Source: Acanthornis magna
Taxonomy: Eukaryota > Chordata > Aves > Passeriformes > Acanthizidae
DNA: 64,000 nucleotides
Direction: 5' to 3'
Assembly: GCA_036785705.1 (NCBI GenBank)
Contig: JAWUZG010000052.1
Span: forward strand, 434,001 to 498,000
Shown here: positions 48,572 through 61,044 of the stretch, one piece after another
Layout of the letters: each line of letters starts with the position of its first letter
Numbering within the stretch: the stretch's first letter is position 1
Notes under the pieces: model-generated
What the model was told of the DNA's origin: nothing
The model's input: only the letters and a program-made list of their open reading frames with translations
Database searches by the model: none
Program-made: the position numbers and the translations under genes

Positions 48572-49934
48572 TTTCTCCTTGCCTGGCTGCATTTCATCCT
48601 TACATGGGGGAGACTGCAGCCTTGGTTTATCCTGTAATCTGGACATAACTATCAAACAAGGCTGCAGCAGACCAGGGCAGGGCCGTGCTTTTACCACCAG
48701 GGAAAGGGACAGAGAATATTGCTTCCTATGTAGCTACAGCATGACAGGCAGCGGCAGGTCTCTGTGACCTCCGGGTGAAAAGGGCAAAGCTCCTGCTCTG
48801 CTCCTGCCTGACCTTCCCTTAAACCATGATGCGCTGTGTTTTTGTGGTTGTTGCTGGGGTGGTTTTGTTAGGTCTCCAAATAATCCATACAGTGATTTCT
48901 CTGGGTGACAAAAGGCATCCCTCCCTTGCAGCGAGCGCCCTCCATCCAAGATTTCATCCCATTTTGACTGGTTTGAGCTTCCTTGACTCCATGGTACAGG
49001 ATGCAGGTGCCTCTGGTTGACTCCATCCCTTCACAGCCCCTCCTGGGCTGTTCCACCACTGCCTCCAGTCCCATAAAGAGAAGCAGGATGCACGTCTGTT
49101 TGTCTCTCAGGGTTTGGGGTTGGTTTGTTTTATTTTTTCTGAGGCACACCCTGGTAATCAAAAGCTTCTTAGGAAGCCTTTGCAGGCTTGTTGCTCCCAA
49201 AGGCTTGAAGAGCTGGTCCTACCAGTTGTCTGAGCATGTGTAAATACTGTGAGTATTGCTTGGGGGTGATTAATGGAGGTAATTTCTCTACTGAGCAAAG
49301 GGAAGCCTTGATTTGATAAAAGCTGCAGACTCTGCATTTTTAGAGTGAGACCACCACTGCTGCGTGAGCACAGGATGGGGATAGGGGTGGTGGCCAGCTT
49401 GCCCAGCAAGAGTTGCCTTTGGATCCTGGCAGGTCTTCATACAGGAGCAGGAGAGTGGTGATTTATTTCCTCTAACACGGGGCTGTGTCTGGTCCCTGTC
49501 CCATGCAGGGGAGTGAAACTCTTCCTGGTGTCACAGGGCACATCTCACACATACTTTGGGACTCGCTGCTCCAGCTCAGGGCTGCTGCAACATGAGGGTG
49601 TCTAAAGAGATACAGAGCAAGGTCTTGCAGCAGGATAACATCTGGGAGAGGAGGCAGGGGCTCAATCCCTCTCCCAGAGTGCTGTGCTCAGCCCACACTC
49701 TCCTGCTTGCTGTTCAACATGCGTTAGGAGCATGCTCTGAGCCACCTCCTGAAGACAAGCCAGGCCCTGCTTCGTGCAGAGAATCCAGAGACATCAGAGC
49801 AGTGATGGACATTTTTGTTTAGGTGAGAGCAGGGTGATGGATCCAGCTGCCAGACATGGTAGCAGGAGCAAGCACCAGCCGTGCTGGGCTGCAGCAAAGC
49901 AGTAGGTCTTCAAAAGAGACCTCATCCGAAAAGT

Positions 49935-50022
49935 GAGAGGTGTCCTTGCCCATGGCAGAGGGAGTTTGGCTTCATGACCTTTAAGATCCCTCCAACCCAA
50001 ATGGTTCCATGACTCTCTGATC
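49935..50022 (+). mobile_element. CR1 LINE 3' terminal fragment
   Basis: gaggtgtccttgcccatggc, tgacctttaagatccctcca and acccaaatggttccatgact match the last part of sense CR1. Only about 90 nt remain. Confidence 0.8.
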
Positions 50023-50470
50023 TGGAGCAGTGAGTGGAGAAAATGTGCAGTGCGGAGCATTGTGACCTGGATCTATTTCCCTGGAGGGGGAGGAAAGCTG
50101 AGCCTTTCTGCTCCAAGGGTGCTATGGCAAACTCTTACATCTGTGTTTTGAGAAGGGCAGCACTGCTGAAATGAAGGAATAAGGGAGAGAAGAAGCTGGC
50201 TGGGAATTTGGGGGAGTTGCAGCATCCAAGACAGAAATACAGTTTGGAGAGCTCAAACTAAGACAGTGGGAACTTACATTCAGACCTTTCAGCTTACAAG
50301 AGCTGAGTGGATTCTAATAAATCTCACAAATTTGAGGTGGTCCAATCTGCTGCTGGCCATTCCGGAAATGTATCCCTTGACCTGCTTCACCTCAAGCGGG
50401 ATACAATCTTCTCCTGCAATTCCAGGTGATGGAGAGAGAAGAAACCCATTGCCATGGGGATGGTGTTGTT

Positions 50471-50622
50471 ATAGAATCACACAATGGTTTGGGTTGGAAG
50501 GGTCCTTGAAGACCATCTCATTCCAGCACACTGCCATGAGCAGGGACACGTCCCACTAGACCAGCTTGCTCCAAACCCCATCCATCCTCACCTTGAACAC
50601 TCCCAGCAAGATAGGGCATGTA
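50471..50622 (-). mobile_element. CR1 LINE 3' fragment
   Basis: Begins tagaatcacacaatggtttg, then catctcattccagcacac, ccatgagcagggacacgtcc, cactagaccagcttgctcca and ccttgaacactcccagcaag. It is 5'-truncated and antisense to CAPN5. Confidence 0.9.
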
Positions 50623-51240
50623 ATGAAGTGATCAGGGCTGAAGCTGCAGGAGGGATGCTCTGGATCAGCCAGAAGGACAAACATCACAGCTAGCCTGGGA
50701 GGGATGATCTTGCAGGATCCAGCTGCCTCTCCTCGCTCTCCTACAGAGGAGCTGCAGCCCCGTTATCTCCTCTGCTCCTTCCGCATGCGTCTCTGTGCGT
50801 CGTTTGAAGTTCAATTGCTTTAATCATCCAGAGGCTGCAGAAGCTATTGAAGGCAGAGCATTTGCATGGAGATGTGCTGCATTTTATCTGCACTGATGAT
50901 GAGTTTTCTGAATGGATTTTCCAGTTATTCAGCCTCTTAAATAAGCACCTCTGTGACCCATAATGCCCAAGAAAAAGGCTCACATGGCTACATCAAGCAG
51001 TGCCCTGTGACTCTTCTGTCCTTCCCTCTGTCCACCTCACAAAGGTACAGGCCTGCCTTTAGACCATAATTTTTTTGCCAAGCTGGCAAGAAAACCAGTG
51101 TGAGTGTATTGATGTGGTGCAAGGCTTCCAGTGGAGTCAGTGTGACTGGATTTAAAAGAAACTGGTCTAGATGTTCAATTAGAAACACTGAATAAATAAT
51201 GAAAATACATGCTCAGTCCAATCCTGCAAAGATAGCATCC

Positions 51241-51327
51241 TCTCCTCTCCTCTCCTCTCCTCTCCTCTCCTCTCCTCTCCTCTCCTCTCCTCTCCTCTCC
51301 TCTCCTTTCCTCTCCTCTCCTCTCCTC
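51241..51327 (+). repeat. (TCTCC)17 pentanucleotide array
   Basis: Seventeen 5-nt units, sixteen TCTCC and one TTTCC (unit 14), with partial units at the edges. It is pure pyrimidine on + and pure purine on -, the sequence type that can form intramolecular triplex DNA. The antisense open frame with repeated Glu-Glu-Arg-Arg-Gly is an artefact. Confidence 0.97.
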
Positions 51328-52593
51328 ATGATCAAAATGGATGCTGAGAAGGGCACAGCACCTCTGTAACCTCATGGGGTGTGTGGTTTGTGTTCAACAT
51401 GATCCTTGTTGGAGTGACAGCCCTCTTGGAATAAGCAGGAGCCACATGGCTGGGTGACCATAGGTGCAGGTGGCTCAGTTCTGTATGTGTGAGTCTCTTC
51501 CCAGGCTGTATTTTTCCATTTCCTGAAAACCTGCTCTGTGAGCAGTGTCATGTGCTGGAGAAGGTTCCTGCCTTCTCCGGCACAAAGGTGTTTTTTTGGA
51601 GGCTGCTCCTGAGTGAGCTTGGGAGTGCTTTGGTGTTACTGGTGCTCTGTGCTGCTCCTTACAATCATTAACCAGGGTCAGGGTGTGCTGAGGCGTGAGG
51701 GCTTAGTGAAGTCATGGCTGTCTGCAGGGACTTGGCATTGGCAAAGACCATTAATTCACCTTTTGTTGCTTGCAACTCCTGCTGATCTCCAAGGGTTTTT
51801 AACCCCACTGTGGCCTGGGAAACAAGCCTAACATAACACAACCAGCAATGCTGGCTCAGGGATCAAACAGCATGTGGAAGGTACCCAAAACTTATTTTCT
51901 ATGTTCTCCCCAAACATGAGTGGACTAGGATGAGCTGGACCCTGAGTGGTCTGGCTGGTGCCACAAGGCCAATTTTTGTGCAAAGCTCTGGGCAGGCAGA
52001 GCTCGAGCCAGCACAGGGTTAGGAGAGTGTTCCCAGTGTGGGGCTGCCTTTTCTTCCTGCAACTCCAACATCGGACTGTGTTTGCAAAGGGTAACTCATA
52101 TCTGCAAGGAATGAGGAACTCCGGAGTCAAAGGGCTCTGTCCCAGCATGAGTCATCCAAGCAGAAAGGGAGCTCCTGGTCAGCACACCCCGCTGGCTCCC
52201 GAAGGAGATGGCTATTCAAGGATGCCCAGAGCCTCCTGTAATCCCTGCCCTTCCCAGGAAAAGAAATCCCAATCCTGCACACACATGCAGACCCACTGGC
52301 TGGCTATGTCTCTCCCTGTGCTGTCATTTTGCTGTTAAGCAATAACGGAGTGATGTTCTGGAGAAAAAAAATCCAGAGGAAATAAAGCCAGTCTGATAAA
52401 AATCACTGTGCATTGCCGGAAACAGCCTCCAAATGTGCCATCTTATCTCCAGCTGATTTTGCGCAGATGCTGACAGCCAGGCGTGTTTTGGTGATACAGT
52501 CACTGGCAGTGGCTTTCTGCCAGCATGTGTGACCCCACCCTTTCCCTGGCTCTGGTGCAAATGCACTTTTTAATGAAAGATTTCTTTTCATTC

Positions 52594-52865
52594 ATAGAAC
52601 CATAGAATTGTTTAGGTTGGAAGTGCCTTAAAGACCATCTCGTTCCAACCCCCTGCCATGAGCAGGGACACCTTCTACTACACCAGGCTGCTCAGAGCCC
52701 CATTCAGCCTGGCCTTGAACACTTCCAGGGATGGAGAATCCACAGCTTCTCTGGGCAACTTGTGCCAGAGCCTCACCACCTTCACAGTGAAGAATTTCTT
52801 CCTAATACCAAATCTAAACCTACTCCCTTTCCATTTAGAGGCATTCCGCATTGTCCGTGTCAAAA
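52594..52865 (-). mobile_element. CR1 LINE 3' fragment
   Basis: Starts tagaaccatagaattgttta, followed by catctcgttccaacccc, ccatgagcagggacacctt, cttgaacacttccagggatg, tgtgccagagcctcaccacc and gaagaatttcttcctaat. About 270 nt, antisense to CAPN5. Confidence 0.93.
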
Positions 52866-53756
52866 GGACTTTTTTTTTGAGTTTATTTTCAGTAATAGCC
52901 AGCTGTTAGGCAGCACCTTCCTTTGTAGGTCTTGGAGGGTTTAGCAGAAGGGACCAGGATCTCTGCAGAGGGAGAGTGGTGCTTTTTCCTGCTCCATAGA
53001 GGAGGAGGATTCATCATGGAGCATTTGCTGTACTTACATGCTTGCAAAAAGCCATGTTGATGCAGAGGGTTTACTCACTTAGAATAAACAGCCCCTAACC
53101 CCATCAGGATGATTTTTGGGGCTAAATCCACCGCACTGAGTTTCTGAGGGGGAACGGCTTGTCCCCGTGTGTGCTCATGCAAGATCAACCCTCAGGCTGA
53201 AAGGTGCCATGTTAAGGTGTCCTGATTTGGATGCCATCTGTGCTGTAGCAGATCACTGATTAAAATGAGAGCTTGATATAAACATAATTAAGAGTAAAAA
53301 TTATTATTTCACCTTTAGCCTAGCAGAGCTTTTAGCTCTTAAATGAGAACAGACATACGATCTGATGAAGAGAAGAGATAAAGGTCAGAAGGGGACATTC
53401 AGAGCTCTGTTCTGCAACAGTTTTGTTTCAGCAAGTAACCACTGTAAATGTTTAGTAATTTGCATTTTGGCTAAAGTGGCTGGTCTGTGAAGATGTCCAG
53501 CTGTACGCAAAAACATCTGGAGATGAGGTACCTATGACTTCCCATGGGAATTAGCTTCCCTGGTTAACCACAGTCAATTTGAGAAGAAATTATGTCTTGT
53601 TTTCATCTCCAGCAGTGTGGTTTCAGCATCCACTCCTTGTGGGCATTGCTAGTGCAGGATGCTGCACTGTGCTGCTGGCTCTGGGCCATTCCATTTGGGG
53701 TCCAAAGCAAAGCTATGGTACATGCACAGCTGGGAGTGGGAAAGGGCTTTGGGAAT

Positions 53757-53858
53757 GGCACAGGCACTGGCACAGGTTGCCCAGAGGAGCTGTGTGAGTG
53801 GGTTGGAACTGGAGGATCTTGAAGGTCCCTTCCAACCCAAACCATTCTATGATTCTAA
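53757..53858 (+). mobile_element. Internally deleted CR1 LINE 3' fragment
   Basis: Sense words ggcactggcacaggttgccc and agaggagctgtg run straight into gggttggaactggaggatct, ccttccaacccaaaccattc and tatgattcta. The usual block between gagctgtg and gggttggaact (about 100 nt in the other copies) is missing, so the copy carries an internal deletion. Confidence 0.88.
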
Positions 53859-56800
53859 GAGGCTTTTTTGTTCATGATTGTCATAGAGTTGTTGGCCAAG
53901 AGGTGTGGTGTGCTTATCTTGTGTTTGGTGTAGACAGTGAGTGACAATTCAACGGCTTCTTCTTCCCTGGATCCTGGAGAAATGGTGTATAAAGTTCTCC
54001 TTGCATCCACAGGGTTTCCTCTGCTGAGCTGGACTTTCATGTTGGTAGGTGAAAGGATAACCCTGGCGTTGCCACATGTCTGTCAATAGAAACACCCAAG
54101 GAGGCTGTAAAAAATTATTTAAATAACAGTTTTAGAAAAAGCCTGCCTGCTAATCTGAGCACCCCACTATTGAGCCCCATAACACTGCGCCTGGTTGAAG
54201 ACTGGGCAACCACATGCCTGGTTCCTGCTTCATCTTCTCCCTGGCTGATCCTGTGCCTGTGCAATGTGATATCGAAGCTATCTCCTGTTTAGTGAGAACA
54301 GAGCTGAAGGGCAGCAGCTCCTGTCCTCTGAGAACAAAGTCTTTTGTCTAACCTAGAGGCAGACAGCTGTAGGATCTACAAGCAAGGAGGCTTTGCTCCT
54401 GGCCAGGCTGCAGCCTTGAGATAACACAAGTGTGGCGAGGCTGCCCGAGGTCCAGGAGCCTCTGAGCTGGGAGGCAAGGAGAGGAAGAGGTTTGTAGGGG
54501 AGGAAGGAAAAGCCTTGCAGCAAGTATTTGGTCCTGGCCAATGCAAATACTTTCACCCCTTCTCCCTGTTGCAGTTCCTAGAGCCGTGACTGTTAGCAGC
54601 TGGCAGGAGCTGGAGCACCTCGATGATGCTGAGGGTTAAAAGGGAAGTCCACAACACCCCTGAGTCATAAGTCTGGCTCAGTCTTCCAACAAAGTGGTTT
54701 CTTTTTTAACTCCTTTGTGGCAGGACTGAGGTTGGGATCATACCACTGTTTCTAAAAATTCAGCTCTGCTAAGAGTGGTGAGTGCAGATTCCACTCCCTA
54801 CTCACATGCAAACGCATGCATATGCAAGTGTAGGGTTGTTAATTCAAATCAGGCATGAAAACATCCAGTTCTTGTGCACCTAGAGTGTCTGAGGTTGGTG
54901 CAAGGAGGCAAAGAATAATTAGACAGCCTTTGGGCATTTTAATGTGGCAGAGGTGAAGTTCAGTCTGGTAAGCATGAAATGCTGCAAATTAGAGTAATGA
55001 ATTTTAACACTGCCCTAAGAACATTCCCTCTGCCCCTTCCTTTTAATTATTTTGCAAGGGGTTTTTTTTGTTTGTTTGTTTGTTTTTCTAAATGATCCTG
55101 AACATGATCTTCTCCTTCTGCTTGGCATTTCCTTTGCAACTCAAATCCATCTACATGCTGTCATGTGAGAGTAGCCCTGTAGTGAGGACAGATGGCTGGC
55201 AAGGTGACAGTCACTGTGGGGTGGGATAGCAGGCCAAAATTCAGGTGAATTTGGGTATCAGAAAGGCTGGAACTCCTTAGCTGAGATGTCCGTGGTCCTG
55301 TTCTCATAGGACATTGCTCAGGGTGTCTTGTGGAAGTTGGTGTTGCAGGGATCATTGGAAAGCACAGCTCCAAGCTACAGGGTGTAGCAGTAATTTTATG
55401 AATGAGCAGCCAAGTGCCAGCCTTTGGCCATGGTACAGGCTGCAGAGCAGCATCCAGCATCTCCTACATCAAACCCAAAACTCCTGCCTTTAACTTGAGC
55501 ATGGCTTTTAGAAAGGCACCAGACCTCCCTCCTCCCCTCCTTTTCAGGCTTCCTTCCTAATCTCGCTGGTGCTTTCTCCACAACCTCCCATGGAAATATC
55601 CTTTCCTGTCTGTCAGCCCAGTTCATGCACCAGTCCAAGCAATTAATCTCGCATGTTAGCTAACAGCATCTTCCTCCTCTCTCAGTTTGTTGTGTTCCTG
55701 CAGAAGGCAGTTGCCAACCATCCTTTCCCAGTGCTGCTGCTTTCCTGGTGTCTCCCTGTAGCAATGAGCTCTATCACTGTGAAAGTCTTGCCTGTTCATT
55801 ACTCAAAAGGAACTTGTTCAGTGTCAAGATGTCCCCATGACCTCTCTGGGTACACCTAATTTTTCACCCCCTCCTCTGCTGGAGATCTGGAGGCAAGCCC
55901 CTTCCCTGGCCCTCTTAGCAGGGTGGATTGGACTACTGGGTGCATTCCCTGGCTGCTCAATGAGGCTGTCAGCCTTTCCACAAGGAGTAAATTTGGTGTA
56001 TTTGGGGGTTTATATCAGGCCATTTATTTTTAAGGCTTTTCTGAGGGCAGGTGATGCGCTTTGGCCTTTTTGTAGCATCTGGGATGCTACAAAGCATCTG
56101 GTGCTGATGGCAGGGAGAAAATCCCATGAGCATCGCTATAAGCCCTTCATACTACAGCACTCCGTGCATGGCTGAGCTGCCTCCAAAGGCTCCTGTGTGA
56201 ATGAATACCTGTGCAAGTATTTTAGCTCATTTGGGTTAATACCTGGGCCTGGGAATAACTGCACAGGCCAGGTCCTTGTCTTGGTTTCCAAAGACAGCAT
56301 ATCATGCACCTTGCTGGAGGCAGAGCTGCTCTCTCTTTCTCTGGCACACAGGCGAAGATGTTGCAAACTGTAAAATCTCAAATCAACAATCCTGGGGAAT
56401 CATCACTGAATGCTCCCTATGCTCTCGAGGTAGGTGGGTTTTTGGATACCCCGTGTCTATGGTCTTGTCATGGGAGGTGCATCTACCTGTTGCTTCAGCC
56501 CATCCTCTGCAGATTATGCAGTGGTGCCTCTCTCGCAGTTCATACTGTGTTTAATTAAAGGCCTAATTGCCCCTTTTTACAGTTACTTGCAGTGGCTGCA
56601 TCTTGGGGCTTGGGGCTGGGACAGGGTGGGTGATTTGGAGAAAGGTGTCTGGCTGGCACAAAGCACCCCATGAGCTGCTTTAGCAACTGATCCTGAGTAG
56701 CAGAGACCTGTGGAGCAGCCAGCAGGGGGATTATTTTGGGTTCACTTCAGCTCTGAGTGATGAGCACTTGTGCTGCTAATCAAGCTGATAAATACTGTCA

Positions 56801-57229
56801 ATTAAAACCTGTGCTTTCCTCTTCAGCTTTGCAGAAGTGAAGTGTTTTTGTCTCTCCCAGAGGAGGGAAGGCTGGCTGGGTGGGCGATGGTCCTGGAGCT
56901 TTTTGCTGATCAGAATGGGCATTAGTTGAGCTCTCAGACACCTACTTTCCTTCAGCTAATCCTAGTGGTTCATTAGCAAGGAATGTGACACTGCTGGCTT
57001 AAATTGGTGCCAACAGTAAGTGATTATATAATCCTTGGGATTTTGGATGTTTACAAATTAGCTGGTTTCAATTAGCCATTACCTCAACTTCATTATCCCA
57101 CCACATGTGATAATACCACAATGAGCATATGGTTTCTATATGTCTCACGAGGAGGGATGAGAGGTCAGCTTGCTGGATGCATCCACCCACTGGATGGAGA
57201 ACCCTTAGTTTTACCACGTTGGAGACTAC

Positions 57230-57347
57230 AGTTGGGATTATGTCACTTAGGGATGTGCTTTAGTGGGGGACTTGGCAGTGCTGGGTTAATGATTTCAATA
57301 AGTGATCTTGGAGGTCTTTTCCAACCTGAATGACTCCATGATTCTGA
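57230..57347 (+). mobile_element. CR1 LINE 3' fragment, gcagtgctgggttaa subfamily
   Basis: cacttagggatgtgctttag, tgggggacttggcagtgctg, gtgatcttggaggtcttttc and caacctgaatgactccatga match the sense 3' end of the older CR1 type, as in the copy at 38740 but in the opposite direction. Confidence 0.9.
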
Positions 57348-58239
57348 GGTTATGTGGCACACGAATTCGAGTTTCTTTAGGAAACCATACTAGACATTTC
57401 CAGACTGAGGTCATTAATGGTCAACTTTTGAAAAAAGACATCACATTTTGGGGAGAGATAAGGATTGAACGTGGCTGTTATAAATAAATACAGAGAAACT
57501 TTAGGGAAGGAGCTTTGGAAAAAGTCTGTGATTAAATAGCAGAGAGCATTAAATATGCAGAGCACCCCTTTTCCTTGTGCCTGAGCAAAGGGGTTGGTAC
57601 CCAGTGACCAAAAGGCAGGGGTGATGGAGTAGTGATGGAAAGGTGCTGATCTCCCTCTGGGGGGCATTTGAGCAATGGTTTCCTGCTGTTGCCTGGATTG
57701 CTAAATTCGCATCTCTTCCCTGGAAGCAAGACGCTTGTCAGGAAAGAATAATTAATCCAGAAACACGTGGTACTCTGCCAGGAAACTTTTTTTTTAATTA
57801 AAACCAGATCTGATAAAGTCTGCTGAGAAATTGGCATCTCTCACAAAATCATGAAATGCATGATTCTGTGAGTTGAGGCTCCATTGTGGGGGTACTCTGG
57901 CTAAGGCTCAGCCCCCACAACTCTGCACACCTAACTTGCAGGGCTGTGTCTTTTCCTCCTTTGCCTCTGAGAGCTGTGTTTTTCCCAAATGGGTTACAAA
58001 TTCTTTAAGAAGCAGGGCACCAGTTATCACCTACTACTGTGCCTGGTTTGGTGGTGTTTGGCCAGCTTGGGGAGGGTAAATGGGAGTCCTAATCCCAGGG
58101 GTTCAACAAGGTACCCTTGGGCTGGGGAGTGATTATATTCAGCCACAATGTCTTGGTCCTGCCACTCAGATGCTGCAGAGGACTGAGTGTCCCTGGCCAG
58201 ACCCTGCCATGTCTCATTCCCGCTCTGCCTGTCCTCCAG

Positions 58240-58416
58240 AGCCAGTGGGGAAGGATGTTTTCCTCGGTGAAGCCGTACGAGAACCAGCGCTACGCCTCTC
58301 TGAAGAAGGAGTGCCAGCGGCGGAAGCAGCTCTTTGAGGACCCGCTCTTCCCCGCCAACGATGACTCGCTCTTCTACAAGTCAAGGATCCAGGGCATCCA
58401 GTGGAAGCGACCCAAA
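58240..58416 (+). CDS. CAPN5: Calpain-5, first coding exon (N-terminus)
   Basis: CAPN5 is a non-classical calcium-activated cysteine protease without the C-terminal EF-hand domain. Seen: a gtcctccag acceptor, 15 nt of 5' UTR, ATG at 58255 with A at -3, then 54 codons to the aaa|gtgagt donor at 58417. The product starts [20 protein letters not shown], then [20 protein letters not shown], and ends QWKRPK. It matches the human N-terminus [20 protein letters not shown], then [18 protein letters not shown] and RWKRPKG, one residue shorter before WKRPK. The catalytic Cys (human C81 in GNCWF) and the rest of the protease core, and the C-terminal domains, are encoded beyond the window. A longer open frame extends into the intron past the donor and is not real coding sequence. 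Translated start is at 58255. Confidence 0.95.
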
Positions 58417-59767
58417 GTGAGTGCACCCATCCACTTGCCCCTCAACACTGCTTTCTGCCACCTCTGCTCTCAGGCGTTCCTAAAAATGCACAGTGCACCC
58501 TTCTCCAAGGCTGTCAGGCCCCAGTTGACATCTCTCCCCAGCAGCGTTTATTTGCCCAAGCCTGATATTGAGAGTCTCTAGTGTGCCAGGGAGACCTGTT
58601 GCACTCAGATCCAGGCTTTTCTGGCCAGTCCCCCTTCTGCTGTCCTCAGTGCCAGCCCAAAGGATGCATATCAGGACCTAAGGGCGTTATCAGGAATTTC
58701 TATGTCCTGTTAAGGCCATCTGCCTGGAACTGACCATGAGACCAGTGCTTTGACTGCCATGCAGCACAAGGAATCCCAGGCAGCAATGATAATTGTGGCT
58801 GGGGAGTGGCAGTATCCCAGCATCTCACACACCTGGGTTTCCTTCATTCTCTGTGGGGAGCAGCAGTCCTCTTTGCCCAGCCCATGCTTTTCCTTACAGG
58901 ACTTGGTGGCATTTCAGTGTTGTAGGGCTGCCTGAGCTGCCATCACCATCTTCGCCCCCGCTGACAGCCCAGAAAATCAGCTGGCCTTCACAAGACAGTG
59001 CTGTGTCTGTCTGGGTGAGGGCAGTCTGGAGTGGGGTGGACAAAAAGGCTTTGTGTGAAGGGAGAGATGGAGCTGAACTGACTCTTGTTGTGTGGCCAGA
59101 GGGGCTGAGCCCCCCAGCATCCCACCAGGCTCCTTGTGGGAGGAGGTCTCGCTTCACTCTGCTCTGCCTTTGTCTCTTCCACGGCAGCTCTGCCTGCACA
59201 CTGGGTTTGTGCAAAGCCTTGTGTGTGTTTTAGTTCATTCCCCTTGTCTGGTGGAAGGGAAAGAGGCTCTGTGCACAGCTGCCCTCTGAAGACAGGGCCA
59301 GCCATGGTTTGGTCTCACTGTGGGGGCCAACGTGAGCACACCTTGCACATCCCATTTGTACAGCAGACAGGTGATAGCTGAGACTTTCTAAACAACTTCC
59401 TCTGGGACTAAAATGTGGGGATGTATTTGGGACCCCCTTGTTGGTTTACATTCAGGGACACACATTAATTCAGCCTTGTGTCTAAAGACAGAGGGTTGGA
59501 TCCAATTGTAGAGGGGAAAAGTTCGCTTGTCTCCTGATGAGCATCTCAGCTTTCCTCCATATGCTTTTCGGGCTTTCATCTCACTTGCAGCCCTTGGTGT
59601 TCAGGCAGGTATTATCCTCTTGCTGCCTTGCTCTGTGGAGCATAAGTTCTTTCTAAGAAAGCTTTCTGAACCTCACCTGCAAGGTGTCATGCTCACCTAG
59701 TCCAAACCCATCCCTGCTGAAGCACGGAGTGAATTCGAACTTTTTCCAGCCACCCAGCTCTGCAGTT

Positions 59768-59812
59768 TCATAGGATCACAGAACAATTTGGGTAGGAAGG
59801 GACCCTTGAAGT
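59768..59812 (-). mobile_element. Very short CR1 LINE 3' end
   Basis: tcataggatcacagaacaat then ttgggtaggaagggaccctt: only the terminal 45 nt of an antisense CR1 remain, either a strongly truncated insertion or the remains of a deleted one. Confidence 0.7.
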
Positions 59813-60888
59813 TAAAGCAATTAGCATAGAATGTTGAAACAGGGCTCTTTCTGACATGGGCTGTCAGTGGGAATGGAGACTGGAAGTGGGTCCCATGCAC
59901 CAGCAAGGTCCTGTAGCTTAACAGGACATAGAGGTGCTCCTTGTTTTGCTGCCTCTGCACCAGACGAAGGGAACTTTGCCAGCAGTTTGGGCGCCAGAAG
60001 GAATGCATGCCGAGCAATAGCAGACTCATGGATGTCACTGTCTGGTAGGATTGTTTGATCAGACCTACTCAGCTGCCTTGACCACAAAATCACCATTAAA
60101 AAAAGAATTTGAGCTCACACCTGCTCTGTTTACTGCTGAAGTTTCCAGAAGCCTCTCTCTCAAAAGCATTTCTCCAGGTTCTTTCAATTGTTCATTTCAG
60201 CAAAAGTAACTAAATTTCACAGGGAGAATTTCTTTGTGCCAGCAGACAATGCGAAATGACATTTTTAGTTGCTGGACCAAATTTTGCCTGAGTTCATGCT
60301 GGCTCTCTAAGGGAGGGAGTCCAGGAAAATTCCCATCACCTTCTGCAAGAAAACAAGCACTACCAGCTTTTCCTGTTTAGTGCAGGATTCAGTAGGGTCC
60401 AAAATGTCCATGAAGTTCAAATCAGCGGTTCTGCTTGTGTGCTAGTGAATGGCATGGTGCAGTTGTTAAACCACAACATCTTCTTTCTATTACAGCCAGC
60501 AAATCTTCTCTTAGGCAATCACAGTTAATTCTTGTTCAGAAAAAAGCAAGTAGTGATACTCCCAGCTTTTGGCAGATGTTGTTTTGGGGATTTCCTTACC
60601 CAGAAATGGAGTCCCCAGTCCCAGGGATACTGTCTGCAGGGAAGGGATGGTGTGTACACACTTTTATCTCTCAGGGCCATGGCCATGGGTTATTTTGGAG
60701 AGTTTCAGCTCTCAAAACAACCGTGTGTGATAGAACATAAGAGCTCATCGTGTCTCTAGCTTTGCTGTGAGAACAGAGTGGGTGGAGAGTGGAAATAAAA
60801 GCTGTCTGCTATTAAAAACAACCACTTTCTTTCTCGGAAAAGTTGTCACTAGTGATCTATGGGAAGAGATCAGACACAAGAGATAAGT

Positions 60889-61044
60889 TGTGCCCAGAGA
60901 AGTTGCAACTGCTGTAGTGTTCAAGGCCAGGCTGGATGGCATTTTGGGCAACCTGGTCTAGTGAAAGGTGTTCCTGCTCACAGCAGGACAGTTAGAACTG
61001 GGTGATCTTAAAGGTCTTTCCCAACCCAAACCATTCCGTGATTT
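60889..61044 (+). mobile_element. CR1 LINE 3' fragment
   Basis: tgtgcccagagaagttgcaa, gtgttcaaggccaggctgga, caacctggtctagtgaaagg, tgttcctgctcacagcagga and cccaacccaaaccattccgt: a sense 3' fragment of about 155 nt, moderately diverged. Confidence 0.9.

Larger units (their letters stand above)
43250..58239 (+). other. CAPN5: CAPN5 intron 1 (15 kb)
   Basis: From the gtaagg donor to a gtcctccag acceptor ending at 58239. GC-richer than the ACER3 introns. Contains six CR1 fragments, a TCTCC array (51241), a GT-rich stretch (about 43428-43460) and AT-rich islands that might be regulatory (50760-50960, 53250-53340, 56770-57110). I examined it for nested genes, including OMP, which lies within CAPN5 in human, and saw none. 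Confidence 0.7.

Noticed and set aside
51175..51375. Minus-strand Glu/Arg/Gly repeat peptide
   Set aside because: Product of the TCTCC array only.
58117..58581. 154-codon frame covering the CAPN5 start exon
   Set aside because: Only 58255-58416 matches CAPN5; upstream residues precede the acceptor and downstream residues follow a consensus donor.
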